Assembly (NCBI GenBank): GCA_963795775.1
Contig: CAWCJL010000006.1
Location: 57,058-121,057 of the forward strand
DNA length: 64,000 nt
Origin: CAWCJL01 sp963795775
GTDB lineage: Bacteria; Acidobacteriota; Terriglobia; Terriglobales; Acidobacteriaceae
Direction of reading: 5' to 3'
The position numbers and the translations under genes are program-made. Below the pieces are notes generated by a model. It did not search any database, was not told the DNA's origin, and worked only from the letters and a program-made list of their open reading frames with translations. Below, piece by piece: positions 53,777 to 63,209 of the stretch. The first letter of the stretch is position 1; every line of letters starts with the position of its first letter.

Positions 53777-56359
53777 ATGCACCCGAAGCTTCGCATCCCC
53801 GTCTTGATCGCTGCAATACTTACATTCCTTGTACCGTTGGCGGTACACGGGCAAGGCGACAGATCGCCGAGGCAGCAACTCGATGCCGATGCCGGATGGA
53901 AGTTCTTCCTAGGCGACCCCAGCGGGGCAGAAGCTCGGTCGTATGCGGATGCATCATGGCGGTCCGTCGATCTGCCGCACGATTGGAGCATCGAGAGCAA
54001 GCCTGAAAAGGACAATCCATCCGGTGCGGGCGAAGGGTTCTTCCCTGGCGGCATCGGATGGTATCGCAAGGCGTTTCACGCACCGGCCGATTGGAAGGGA
54101 AAGCGTGTCAGCGTCGAGTTTGACGGCGTCTATCGCGATGCCACCGTGTATCTCAACGGCCACAAGCTCGGTACGCACCCGTACGGATACACGTCCTTCG
54201 CCTTCGACCTGACGCCGGATCTCGATTTCACCGGGACCAATGTGCTGGCCGTGCGCGTGGACAACTCGGCTCAGCCGAACAGCCGCTGGTACAGCGGTTC
54301 AGGCATCTATCGCCACGTTCGCGTGGTCGTGACCGATCCTATACATATCGCGCATTGGGGCGTCTTCGTCACGACTCCGGGCGCGACGAGTACCTTGTCG
54401 AAAGTGTCCATTCGCACTCGCGTGGCCAACGCCTCCTCTACCGAATCTCAGGTGACACTCGAAACCGCGCTGCTCGACAAGACCGGACGAAAGATCGGCA
54501 GCGCGCAATCCAAGCTCACCCTCGCGCCCGGCACGGAAGACGAAACCGCACAGGAGATCTCTGTCGCGAACCCGGCGCTCTGGTCGCCGGAATCGCCCAC
54601 GCTCTACCGCGCCGTCTCCACCGTTCGCAAAGCCGGGACGATCATGGATCAGGTCGCGACTCCGTTCGGCATTCGCTCCCTCACCTGGTCGGCCCAGAGC
54701 GGGCTCCTCCTCAACGGCAAGTCCATCAAGCTGACCGGAGGCAGCGTACACCATGACAACGGCCCGCTCGGGGCCGCCGCCTTCGACCGCGCCGAGGAGC
54801 GTCGCGTCGAACTGCTCAAGGCCGCCGGCATGAACGCCGTTCGCACGGCCCACAACCCGCCTTCCCCGGCGTTCCTCAACGCATGCGATCGCCTCGGCCT
54901 TCTCGTCCTTGACGAACCCTTCGATGTATGGGAGACACACAAGGTCAAGTTCGATTACGCCAGCAATTTCGATGAATGGTGGAAGCGGGACATCTCGTCA
55001 ATGGTGCTGAGGGACCGCAACCACCCGTCCGTCGTGATCTGGGGTATCGGCAATGAAATTCCCGAGCTCGAAGTCGAGCGCGGCGCTGCACTCGGTAAGG
55101 AGCTCGCCGGCCAGGTCCGAGGCCTCGATAACACGCGCCCGCTCACGTTGGCATTCCCGGGCACAACCACCAAGCCGACTGCGCAGGCCGTCTTCTCGCA
55201 ACTCGATATCACCGGCTACAACTACAACATCCTTCCCACCTATCAGAAGGACCACGAGCAACTGCCAAACCGCCTCATGCTGACTACCGAGTCCTGGCCC
55301 GCCAAGGTCTTTCAGCTCTGGCAGATCTCGCACGACAACCCCTATGTCCTCGGCGACCTCACCTGGACCGCGATGGACTATCTCGGAGAGTCTGGCATCG
55401 GCGCATGGCAATACGGTACCCCGGAGCAGGCGAAGATGGCCGAAGGAGCTTCAGGCATGATGTTGAACACCGGGATGATCGACCAGATGTTCGCAGAAAT
55501 GATCAAGGGCCACGACGTCCTCGCAGACATGGGCAAGAACAACTCCGATCCGAATGCCAAGGCCATGATGGAGATCTTCTCCCATTCCTATCCGTGGCAC
55601 GCGGCCGTCTGCGGCGATCTCGATCTGACCGGCTTCCGAAAGCCCGAGTCGTATTATCGCGACATCATTTGGAATGGCGGCGACCGCGTGTACGCCACGG
55701 TGCGCCTGCCCGAGCCCGAAGGCAAAAAGATTATCGCGATCATGTGGGCCACCTACCCGACTCTGCCTACCTGGAGCTGGCCCGGACAGGAGGGAAAAAA
55801 TCTCGACGTGGAGGTCTACTCCGGTACGGAAAGGGTTCAGCTCTTCCTCAATGACAAGCTGATAGGCGAAAAAGCCACCGGCCCGGCGCAAGAGTTCAAG
55901 GCGGTATTCTCCGTTCCGTACGCGCCCGGAACCTTGAGAGTTGTGGGCCTGCGTGGCGGTCACGCCGTTGCGAAAGCCGAGCTGAAAACACCGGGACAGG
56001 CCACCAGACTGCGCCTCACGGCAGATCGAACGGTACTCAATGCGAATGGAGAAGACCTCTCCTTCGTCACGGTCGAGGCCGTAGATGCAAACGGCCTTCC
56101 CGACCTGCACGCAGCAAACGACGCTCAGTTTGAAATCAGTGGTCCGGGTACCATCGCCGCCGTAGGGAATGGTGATGCACAAGACCCTGATTCTTATCAG
56201 GGCAATAGCCGAAAACTCTATCAGGGACGAGCGCTTGTCGTGATTCGCACGTCGAGACAGACTGGCCCGATCAAGCTGACTGCTAAGAGCCCGGGACTAA
56301 GTGGCGGCTCGTTGACCGTCAACACGCAACAGGCGCAGCCGCACGCTGAATTGCAATGA
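53777..56359 (+). CDS. secreted GH2 glycoside hydrolase (beta-galactosidase-like)
   Basis: Retaining beta-glycosidase of 860 residues with a signal peptide (IPVLIAAILTFLVPLAVHGQ). Domain order is sugar-binding jelly-roll (about 30-190, FFPGGIGWYRKAF), Ig-like sandwich, TIM barrel from about 300, then C-terminal Ig-like domains. The acid/base is Glu427 in IWGIGNEIPE and the nucleophile is Glu505 in MLTTESWP. The start ATG 53777 has AGAGG upstream; the frame is open to 53723 without features. GH2 includes beta-galactosidases, mannosidases, glucuronidases and some xylosidases or arabinosidases. Placement after the xylose-dehydrogenase-like gene leaves a pentose-releasing activity open. Confidence 0.92.
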   Translation: MHPKLRIPVLIAAILTFLVPLAVHGQGDRSPRQQLDADAGWKFFLGDPSGAEARSYADASWRSVDLPHDWSIESKPEKDNPSGAGEGFFPGGIGWYRKAFHAPADWKGKRVSVEFDGVYRDATVYLNGHKLGTHPYGYTSFAFDLTPDLDFTGTNVLAVRVDNSAQPNSRWYSGSGIYRHVRVVVTDPIHIAHWGVFVTTPGATSTLSKVSIRTRVANASSTESQVTLETALLDKTGRKIGSAQSKLTLAPGTEDETAQEISVANPALWSPESPTLYRAVSTVRKAGTIMDQVATPFGIRSLTWSAQSGLLLNGKSIKLTGGSVHHDNGPLGAAAFDRAEERRVELLKAAGMNAVRTAHNPPSPAFLNACDRLGLLVLDEPFDVWETHKVKFDYASNFDEWWKRDISSMVLRDRNHPSVVIWGIGNEIPELEVERGAALGKELAGQVRGLDNTRPLTLAFPGTTTKPTAQAVFSQLDITGYNYNILPTYQKDHEQLPNRLMLTTESWPAKVFQLWQISHDNPYVLGDLTWTAMDYLGESGIGAWQYGTPEQAKMAEGASGMMLNTGMIDQMFAEMIKGHDVLADMGKNNSDPNAKAMMEIFSHSYPWHAAVCGDLDLTGFRKPESYYRDIIWNGGDRVYATVRLPEPEGKKIIAIMWATYPTLPTWSWPGQEGKNLDVEVYSGTERVQLFLNDKLIGEKATGPAQEFKAVFSVPYAPGTLRVVGLRGGHAVAKAELKTPGQATRLRLTADRTVLNANGEDLSFVTVEAVDANGLPDLHAANDAQFEISGPGTIAAVGNGDAQDPDSYQGNSRKLYQGRALVVIRTSRQTGPIKLTAKSPGLSGGSLTVNTQQAQPHAELQ

Positions 56360-56584
56360 GACTGAGGGCAGATACGACTGTTCGCATAATGTCAGAGGCA
56401 GAAACTGCGTCATCTCTTGCTGGCTCGAGCCGGTACGCTCGTCGCGCTACCGTGGGGACGATCCGCACGAAAGCCGCGTACAGCAACGACCCCGCACAGA
56501 TCCTGGCAGCGCTCAATACCCGTCTCCACCCCGCGGAGAGGCCCGACTGTCCCCCGGGCCGCCTCTCTCGCTGGCCTGCTTTGG

Positions 56585-58015
56585 CTAAAACTGGCCCCAC
56601 AGCAGCTGGTTGTACACATCGTGATGAAACTGGATTTCGCACGGCTTAACCACGGTTCCGAGCAGGCGCGGGCAGCGGTCGGCTGACGCCTGCTTCAGGT
56701 CAGCATAGCGGTTCTTCACATCCGCGCCCAAAAGTTCCGTCGTCCAGGTTGCATTGCGGAAGTCGTCAATTGCTGTATAGATGTTGTCCGGCAGGTAGCG
56801 TTGGGCCTGGCGGAGATTCTCGATCTTCGCCGTCTGGCCCGTAAGACCTGTGTTGAAGACTGTATACAGCACCAGGTAAGGGTTCGCATCTGGACTTACG
56901 GAACGCACTTCAATGCGCGCCGATTTCTCATTGCCTATAGGAATGCGCACCATTGAACCCCGATCGGTAGCCGAAGCCTTGATCTGGTTCGGCGCCTCGA
57001 AATGCGGATCAAGGCGGCGGTAGGCATTCACGCTCGCGTTGAACAGCAGGCAGATATCGTTGCCGTGCGTCAGGATACGGTCTACGAACTCCCATGCAAA
57101 AGGGGAGATCTTCTCCACTCCGTCCGGGTCCCAGAAGAGGTTGTTCCCACCCTTTGTAACGGAGACATTGGTGTGCATGCCTGAACCGTTGACACCCGTC
57201 ACAGGCTTCGGCAGGAAACTCGATGTCATGCCCATCTGCGTAGCTACTTGGCGGCAGATCAGCTTGTAGATCTGAATCTGGTCGGCCGCAGCCACTGCAT
57301 CACCATAGCTGTAGTTAATCTCGAACTGCGAGGGCGCGACCTCGGGATGGTCCTTCTCGTTCTCGAAGCCCATCGCGCGCTGCACCTCCGCCGTCAGATC
57401 GATGAACTTCCGAAGCGGATCGCCGGGGAGCGAGTGGTAATAGCCGCCTTTGTTGACATACTCGAACTTTCCGGTTTCGTGAAACCTGCGTTCGGCATCC
57501 ACCCCTTCGAACAGGAATCCCTCAATCTCGTTCGCGGCGTTCAGTGTGTAACCGTTCTTGGTGAACTGCTCGTTCGCGAACGTCTTCAGCATGCCGCGGA
57601 CATCGCCGGCATAGGGGGTACCGTTCTTGTCGATGACCTCGCCGAAGACCAGTACCTTGCCTGGGCCGAAGATATCCGCGGGAGCATAATAGAATGCGCT
57701 CCAGTCCAGACCAAGCCGGAGATCGCTCTCACGCTGTGCCGTAAAGCCGCGGATCGAGGAGCCGTCGAAGGTGAGATTGTCGAAGCTCTTCGTTAAAAAC
57801 TTTTTGTCGTAATCGAGCATGTGCAGCCGGCCTTCGAGGTCCGAGAACAGCACGGTGACGGCCTTCACACCCTTCGTGTCCGTCAGCCACTTCAGACGCT
57901 CTTCCTGAAGCTTGTCAATGGCAACGCGCTTCCGGCGCTGATCCTTGGCTTTGAGATTGAGCTCCTCAAGCTCTTCGTAGGGTAACTCAAGAAAGTTGCG
58001 GTATTCGCTGCTCAT
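56585..58015 (-). CDS. glnA: glutamine synthetase, type I
   Basis: Glutamine synthetase of 476 residues catalysing ATP-dependent glutamine formation from glutamate and ammonium in the cytoplasm. Core blocks are FDGSSIRGF near residue 85, ANEIEGFLFEG, NGSGMHTNVSV and RIPIGNEKSARIEVRS. The Tyr-containing adenylylation motif of enterobacterial GlnA is not obvious, so control may rely on PII or feedback. It is the last gene of the porin-amt-PII-glnA run on this strand, 197 bp after the PII gene. The start is ATG 58015. Confidence 0.95.
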   Translation of the reverse strand: MSSEYRNFLELPYEELEELNLKAKDQRRKRVAIDKLQEERLKWLTDTKGVKAVTVLFSDLEGRLHMLDYDKKFLTKSFDNLTFDGSSIRGFTAQRESDLRLGLDWSAFYYAPADIFGPGKVLVFGEVIDKNGTPYAGDVRGMLKTFANEQFTKNGYTLNAANEIEGFLFEGVDAERRFHETGKFEYVNKGGYYHSLPGDPLRKFIDLTAEVQRAMGFENEKDHPEVAPSQFEINYSYGDAVAAADQIQIYKLICRQVATQMGMTSSFLPKPVTGVNGSGMHTNVSVTKGGNNLFWDPDGVEKISPFAWEFVDRILTHGNDICLLFNASVNAYRRLDPHFEAPNQIKASATDRGSMVRIPIGNEKSARIEVRSVSPDANPYLVLYTVFNTGLTGQTAKIENLRQAQRYLPDNIYTAIDDFRNATWTTELLGADVKNRYADLKQASADRCPRLLGTVVKPCEIQFHHDVYNQLLWGQF

Positions 58016-58212
58016 AAAGCTCCTTCGGGCTAGGTAAGTTTGCGGCGTTCTGCCGGGATAATCTAGGGGTTGCGGTGGTTGATATCGCGTACGGCATCAT
58101 CCGGATCACGCAGGTGCGAATGGGAGCCGTGCGCCGCCGACCCGCCTCTTGCAACTTCCGCCACCGGCGGGTGCACGTGCATGCGTGTTTTCCTGGATCC
58201 AGAGGACGTCCG

Positions 58213-58551
58213 CTAAATGGCCATCTCCCCGCGGTCCTGGTTGCGGATGCGAATGACCTCTTCGGTTTTGTAAAGGAAGATCTTGCCGTCACCGATGGAG
58301 CCGGTTGCGGCATTGGCGATAATCGCATCGACGACGGCATCGACACGATCGTCCTTCGTAACGATCTCCACTTTCAGCTTGGGCAGAAGGCTCATGTCAT
58401 ACTCGCGGCCACGGTACGTTTCGGTGTGGCCCTTCTGTCGGCCGTGTCCGCGCACTTCAGACACCGTCATACCGGCAACGCCGGCCTCCTGAAGAGCCTC
58501 TTTCACGGCGTCGAACCGGTTCGGCCTGATAATCGCAACGACTGTCGTCAT
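58213..58551 (-). CDS. glnK: nitrogen regulatory protein PII
   Basis: PII signal protein of 112 residues, a trimer that senses 2-oxoglutarate, ATP/ADP and nitrogen status. The T-loop reads ETYRGREYDMSLLPK with the modifiable Tyr51 intact, and TGSIGDGKIFL is the C-terminal nucleotide-binding motif. Its place 93 bp after amt marks it as the GlnK type, which plugs the ammonium channel; glnA follows. The start is ATG 58551. Confidence 0.95.
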   Translation of the reverse strand: MTTVVAIIRPNRFDAVKEALQEAGVAGMTVSEVRGHGRQKGHTETYRGREYDMSLLPKLKVEIVTKDDRVDAVVDAIIANAATGSIGDGKIFLYKTEEVIRIRNQDRGEMAI

Positions 58552-58644
58552 CTCTCATTCCTCCGTTGGTTGACTTGCATGCAACTATGCTGCTCACGAG
58601 GTGGGGCCGCTGGACGCGACGCCAGGACCAGGCCACCAAGCGTC

Positions 58645-60294
58645 TTACTTGTTCCCCGAGGCCAGACCGGACGGAGTTCCGAGCGACGTGATGACGTATT
58701 CGGGGTAGGCCGAGATTCCATGCTCGTGCAGATCGAGTCCGTATTCTTCGCCCTGCCTGGATACACGCAGCAGGCCGGCTGCATGGACTGCCCACATCAC
58801 CGCCATCGAAACGACAAAGGTCGCGATGGCGATGATGGCGCTGCCGACGGCCTGAGCCTTCAGCACTGTGAACCCCCCACCGTAGAACAGGCCCTTGAGC
58901 GGAGCGCTGTTATCTGGAGCGAGCGGACCGGTGGTGCCGTATCTGCCCACAGCGAAAAGGCCGAGTGAGAGGGTTCCCCAAATACCGCACATACCATGCA
59001 CCGGGACCGCGCCGATCGGGTCGTCGATGCGGAGGTACTCGAGCAACTCGACACCAGCGACGACCACCACGCCCGCAATGCCGCCGAGAATGATGGAGCC
59101 CGTCGGACTTACCCAATAGCAAGGACAGGTGATGGCGACGAGGCCCGCGAGAAAACCGTTCACAGTGAAGCTGATGTCCCACTTTCTGCTCAGCACGTAG
59201 GCGGTGAATAGTGCGGTGAGGCCGCCAGCGCAGGCCGCCAGTGTGGTGTTGGCGGAGATGCGGCCGATACCTTCGAAGTCCATCGCGGACAGCGTGCTCC
59301 CCGGATTGAAGCCGTACCAGCCGAACCAAAGCAACAAACCGCCGGAGGCAGCGATCGTGAGGTCATGAGGCATCATCGGTCCACCACCGTCACGCTTGAA
59401 CCTGCGGCCGAGTCTCGGGCCGAGAACAATGGAGCCGGCAAGAGCGATGACACCGCCAATCGTATGCACGACCGTGGAGCCCGCGAAGTCATGGAAGCTC
59501 TGGCCGAGAGAAGGCAGGAAGTAGCCTGCGCTGCCCATTGTCGCCAGAAAGCCGTCCGGACCCCACGCCCAATGGCCGATGATCGGGTAGATAAAGCCTG
59601 ACACGGCGATGCTATAGAGCAGGTCGCCCGCGAATGCGGTGCGACCGATCATGGCCCCGGAGGTGATGGTCGAGCAGGTGTCAGCGAAGGCGAACTGGAA
59701 GATCCAGAACGCAAGAAAGGCGACGCCGGAGGTTTCGTACGTCACCGGTGCTCCCTGGAGGAAGAACCAGTGGTGACCGATGAATCCGTTGCCGTGACTG
59801 AACATGAAGGAGAAGCCCCACCCATAGAACAGCAGGCCGCAGAGACAGGTATCCACGATGCACTCCATCAGCACATTCACGGTCTCGCGCGACCGGCAGA
59901 AACCGGCCTCAAGCATGGTGAAGCCGACCTGCATGCCGAACACGAGGAACGCAGCGATCAGCGTCCAGACGGTGTTGATGGGGTTCACCACGTCGGCAGC
60001 CTTTACGGTCGCATCGGCGGCGAAGACGCGGTGCCCGAACAACCCAGGGTTCACCCAGTAGACGGCTCCGAGCAGAACGGCGAGGCCTGCGACCTTGCCT
60101 GCGAACATGAGCGCCGCGTAGCGACGCCAGTCCGCAGTGCCCATCCGCTCCCGCAGGCGCACGAGCAGCGGGGCTTTAGGCTCCGCACTGCGGGGGTGCG
60201 CGGCTCGGCTCTTGCGTGTCAGGAGTCGCTTTGCCGTCAGAAGAAGAAACGTGGAGGCGATCAGTCCGAGAAATAGGAAAGCGGTGGCGCTCAT
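58645..60294 (-). CDS. amtB: ammonium transporter Amt with N-terminal extension
   Basis: Ammonium channel of 549 residues. The Amt core begins near residue 104 (NPINTVWTLIAAFLVFGMQV) and contains GFTMLEAGFCR, FAFADTCSTITSGA, the pore-region FHDFAGSTVVHTIGG and PVHGMCGIWGTLSLG. About 100 extra residues precede the core, with two hydrophobic helices (about 3-21 and 62-80) joined by a basic linker; most Amt proteins have only a signal peptide here. It is followed by PII and glnA. The start ATG 60294 is the first reasonable one; a start at the core would lack the extension, but the extension is well encoded. Confidence 0.94.
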   Translation of the reverse strand: MSATAFLFLGLIASTFLLLTAKRLLTRKSRAAHPRSAEPKAPLLVRLRERMGTADWRRYAALMFAGKVAGLAVLLGAVYWVNPGLFGHRVFAADATVKAADVVNPINTVWTLIAAFLVFGMQVGFTMLEAGFCRSRETVNVLMECIVDTCLCGLLFYGWGFSFMFSHGNGFIGHHWFFLQGAPVTYETSGVAFLAFWIFQFAFADTCSTITSGAMIGRTAFAGDLLYSIAVSGFIYPIIGHWAWGPDGFLATMGSAGYFLPSLGQSFHDFAGSTVVHTIGGVIALAGSIVLGPRLGRRFKRDGGGPMMPHDLTIAASGGLLLWFGWYGFNPGSTLSAMDFEGIGRISANTTLAACAGGLTALFTAYVLSRKWDISFTVNGFLAGLVAITCPCYWVSPTGSIILGGIAGVVVVAGVELLEYLRIDDPIGAVPVHGMCGIWGTLSLGLFAVGRYGTTGPLAPDNSAPLKGLFYGGGFTVLKAQAVGSAIIAIATFVVSMAVMWAVHAAGLLRVSRQGEEYGLDLHEHGISAYPEYVITSLGTPSGLASGNK

Positions 60295-60363
60295 AAGTGT
60301 GGGTATCTCCTTCGGGTTACTGATTCGTCGAGAAATGTCGATTCAATTTGCATTCCATGTGGG

Positions 60364-61536
60364 TCAGCGCTTCGGGCCGAAGAATGCGATGAAGGCGGCC
60401 GACAGCGTCGATTGGCCTTTCACCATGCCCCGATCACCCTTGTGGTAGACCGCCTCGTCGGACCAGTCGTGGCGATACTCGATACGCGATAACAGGCCGG
60501 CGGCCCACTTGTACTCGTAAGTACCCGTGAACTCCTTCATGGTCTGGACCGTGCCCGTGGCAAACCCTTCGTTATCGTTGAAGTACTCAAAGCGCCCGGC
60601 GAGCGACGACTGGCCAACGACCGACCGGCGCGCTGCGATCGCGATCCCCTGCAGGTGCTCGCTGGCAGAAAACGCTTTGCCGGCGGCCGAAGTGTGGTTC
60701 TGCAGATAGTCATAGTTGATGTAGGCGCTGAGCTTCGATGAAGGCGTGAGCGTGACCGTGGTATCGATCAGATTGCGGTAGCCCTTCTGCGTATCTGTGT
60801 TCTCCGGTCCTGTGTAGTAGTTGAAGGCCCAGCCATATTTAGGCTTGGTGAAATTGCTGGTCAGACCGAGCGTCACGCCGCCGTTGTTGTCCACTACGTT
60901 GTTCCATCCATTCACTACCTGCAGCCCGGCCGTCCAGGATGAAGTGACCGGCGTGGACGTTCGAATCCCGAAGTGGTAGTACGGCAACGCATAGGTGAAA
61001 AGAATGGATCGCGAATAAATCCAGTTGTCCTTTGCTTCGATCACCTCCGCGCCGGCCGAGGTGACGAACTGGCCGAAGTCAATCTCAGTGCCGTGCGCCC
61101 GGGGCGGCTTGGTGCTGATGTATGCCTGCTCGATGTAGTCATCGGTGGACTGTTCCGACGCGCTGTGAATCAGTGCATTGGTTCGACCCCACAGCAGGTC
61201 AACATGCACGCCCACAGGATCGGGATCGTGATTGAGGGTTAATTTCGCCGCACTTAGATTGAACTGGTCTGTCTTGTCGTTGAAGTTGTAGAAGTCGTTG
61301 ATCTGGCCGTTGGCGGCATTGCTGGGCCGGTTTGCGTTGTAGCTGTAGTAGCCGTCCAGGAAGCCACTGAAGTCGATCCCGCCCACACTCCACACTGGAG
61401 CAGTTGCAGGCGGGGAAGTGGCAACGGGCGGGCTCGGCGCCGTCGAGGGCGGTGCGGTGGAAGGAGCGGGATTCTGCGCGTACAAAGAGCAGTTGGCGAG
61501 GATGATGCCGAACAAAGCAAACCCGTAATTGTTCAA
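60364..61536 (-). CDS. outer-membrane beta-barrel porin (BBP2/OmpL-like)
   Basis: Outer-membrane protein of 390 residues. After a signal peptide (NNYGFALFGIILANCSLYAQ) and a Pro/Ala/Thr-rich linker comes GIDFSGFLDGYYSYNANRPS, the start of a BBP2-type barrel with alternating strands to the C-terminus. The start is set at TTG 61536 because GGAGG lies seven bases upstream and the signal peptide then has normal length; ATG 61563 is in frame but has no ribosome-binding site. It leads the amt-PII-glnA run (69 bp before amt), so it may admit ammonium or amines. Confidence 0.85.
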   Translation of the reverse strand: MNNYGFALFGIILANCSLYAQNPAPSTAPPSTAPSPPVATSPPATAPVWSVGGIDFSGFLDGYYSYNANRPSNAANGQINDFYNFNDKTDQFNLSAAKLTLNHDPDPVGVHVDLLWGRTNALIHSASEQSTDDYIEQAYISTKPPRAHGTEIDFGQFVTSAGAEVIEAKDNWIYSRSILFTYALPYYHFGIRTSTPVTSSWTAGLQVVNGWNNVVDNNGGVTLGLTSNFTKPKYGWAFNYYTGPENTDTQKGYRNLIDTTVTLTPSSKLSAYINYDYLQNHTSAAGKAFSASEHLQGIAIAARRSVVGQSSLAGRFEYFNDNEGFATGTVQTMKEFTGTYEYKWAAGLLSRIEYRHDWSDEAVYHKGDRGMVKGQSTLSAAFIAFFGPKR

Positions 61537-61946
61537 GAGGAAGCCTCCGTCACGATGGTTCATTGGAAGTGGCCATGCCTGGTCCGTCGAGACAGCCCTC
61601 GGCTTCCCATGCCCGGCGACCTGCTCTGTGCTCTGGCTCCTGTGCTGGTGTTTCTCTATCTACTCAGAAAGGACATAAGGAACTCATAAAGAAGCCGTCA
61701 GGAATTCATGGTCCTCGCAGATTTCCTGATCTCTACGCTGCTGACCGCGCACAGCGCGAAAACAACTTGAACCGGCAGTGTCTTTATGGAATCCTTAGGC
61801 GTAGCCTGCTAATTCCCACCGCGCCGGCATGCTGTTGCGCACAAACACGGTCGAGTTTTCGCGTTCCCTCATTTGGAGCCGCTGGTGCGGCAGAACACTT
61901 CAACCAACAGAGCGCGGCTCCGTGAAGCCGAAGACCGAGGTCCGTG
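61537..61946. promoter_or_regulatory. divergent control region with two AGGAAYTCAT repeats
   Basis: AGGAACTCAT (61678-61687) and AGGAATTCAT (61700-61709) are tandem repeats with a 22-bp period, two helical turns, between the nitrogen run and the divergent two-component genes. OmpR/PhoB-family regulators bind such tandem sites, and the adjacent gene encodes one. No consensus sigma54 site was found by eye. The rest of the region shows no gene. Confidence 0.45.
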
Positions 61947-63209
61947 ATGGTGTTGTCAGTGAGCACGGCCAGCAACCTGGTCCGCGAGGGCGCGGCTCAT
62001 ATCTTGCGGCTCGGCCGGTTCGGACTTGCTCTTTCGTTGGCGCCCCCGGCTCGGCGCATCGGTAAAGCTGCTCAGGGTGCAGCCCACCCAGGGTCGCTGA
62101 GAAGTGCGGTCGACCATACTACGGCCCTGTGCGAGCTGACGCGCCACATCACGCAGGTGGATATGCATCGGGAGCCTGGCGAACAGGTCGCCGGTTTCAT
62201 CCGTGAATCGTTCGCAATAGAGGCCGTGGCGATCTTCGACATGGACCTGAACAAAACCTACAACGCGGGCCACTGGTTCGCTGATCCGGAAAACAATCTG
62301 CGCAACATCTGTATGTTCGAGCGTTCTTCGGCTGACCCGGACACAGGGCTGATCTCAGAGGTGCTGCGCATCGGCAGTCTGCCGATTGGATCGCTTTTGT
62401 TACGTGGGGAGATCGATCGATCGCTGGTCAGCAGCATCGCCAACCTCATCGCGACCACATTCGATCGATACCACTCGCGCGCAAATCTGAGCCGCGTGGA
62501 AAGCGCGCGCGAGACGGAGCGACTGCGCACTACCGTACTCGATAGCCTGGCACATACTTACAAGACGCCGCTGACGGCTATTCGTGCTGCAGCAACCGGT
62601 ATCATCGAGATCGGATCATTGAGCAAAGCGCAGGCAGAACTGATGGCACTCATAGAGGAGCAGACGGCGGTGCTGAATGATCTGACCATGCGTCTGCTGA
62701 TCACGGCGCGGCTGGAGAATCACGATCTCTCGCTGAGCATGGAAACCGTCGCCTTAGCTCCGCTGGTCGACGATGTGGTTTCCGCACTGCAAGGCCACTA
62801 TCCGGAGCTGCGAGTGAGCGTTTCCGTCACGCCGGAAGACATCGCATTGGTGTGTGACCGGAGTCTTATGAATGCGCTCTTAGCGCAATATCTAGATAAT
62901 GCCGCAAAGTACTCGGACTTCGATTCTCTTGTCACCATCGAGGTGAAGCAGGATGGCGGAAGCGTGCTCTTTTCCGTGCACAACGTTGGTCCGATGATTC
63001 CGTTGTCGGAATGGGAGCGCATTTTCGAACGCTATGTTCGCGGCGCGGCCACGGCAGCCCACACATCTGGCACCGGAATTGGACTTTCGATCGCTCGCGC
63101 CGCGGCACAGGCCCATGGAGGCGATGTGTGGCTCAACAGCAATGCAGCCGACGGCACAACATTCTGGGCTTCGATACCGATGCGGAGGGACGATGGCGCT
63201 GGCGGGTGA
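61947..63209 (+). CDS. sensor histidine kinase, KdpD C-terminal-like
   Basis: Kinase of 420 residues. Residues about 55-175 form a GAF-like domain (FIRESFAIEAVAIFDMDLNK). A HisKA dimerisation domain follows with phosphoacceptor His203 in LAHTYKTPLTAIRAAATG, then HATPase_c (YLDNAAKYSDF N-box, SGTGIGLSIARAAAQAHGG). The KTPLTAI variant and the GAF order recall the C-terminal half of KdpD, but the KdpD and Usp domains and the membrane helices are absent, so it is probably cytoplasmic. The start is ATG 61947 (GTG 61944 adjacent) after GAGG. It overlaps the response regulator by 17 bp. Confidence 0.88.
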   Translation: MVLSVSTASNLVREGAAHILRLGRFGLALSLAPPARRIGKAAQGAAHPGSLRSAVDHTTALCELTRHITQVDMHREPGEQVAGFIRESFAIEAVAIFDMDLNKTYNAGHWFADPENNLRNICMFERSSADPDTGLISEVLRIGSLPIGSLLLRGEIDRSLVSSIANLIATTFDRYHSRANLSRVESARETERLRTTVLDSLAHTYKTPLTAIRAAATGIIEIGSLSKAQAELMALIEEQTAVLNDLTMRLLITARLENHDLSLSMETVALAPLVDDVVSALQGHYPELRVSVSVTPEDIALVCDRSLMNALLAQYLDNAAKYSDFDSLVTIEVKQDGGSVLFSVHNVGPMIPLSEWERIFERYVRGAATAAHTSGTGIGLSIARAAAQAHGGDVWLNSNAADGTTFWASIPMRRDDGAGG

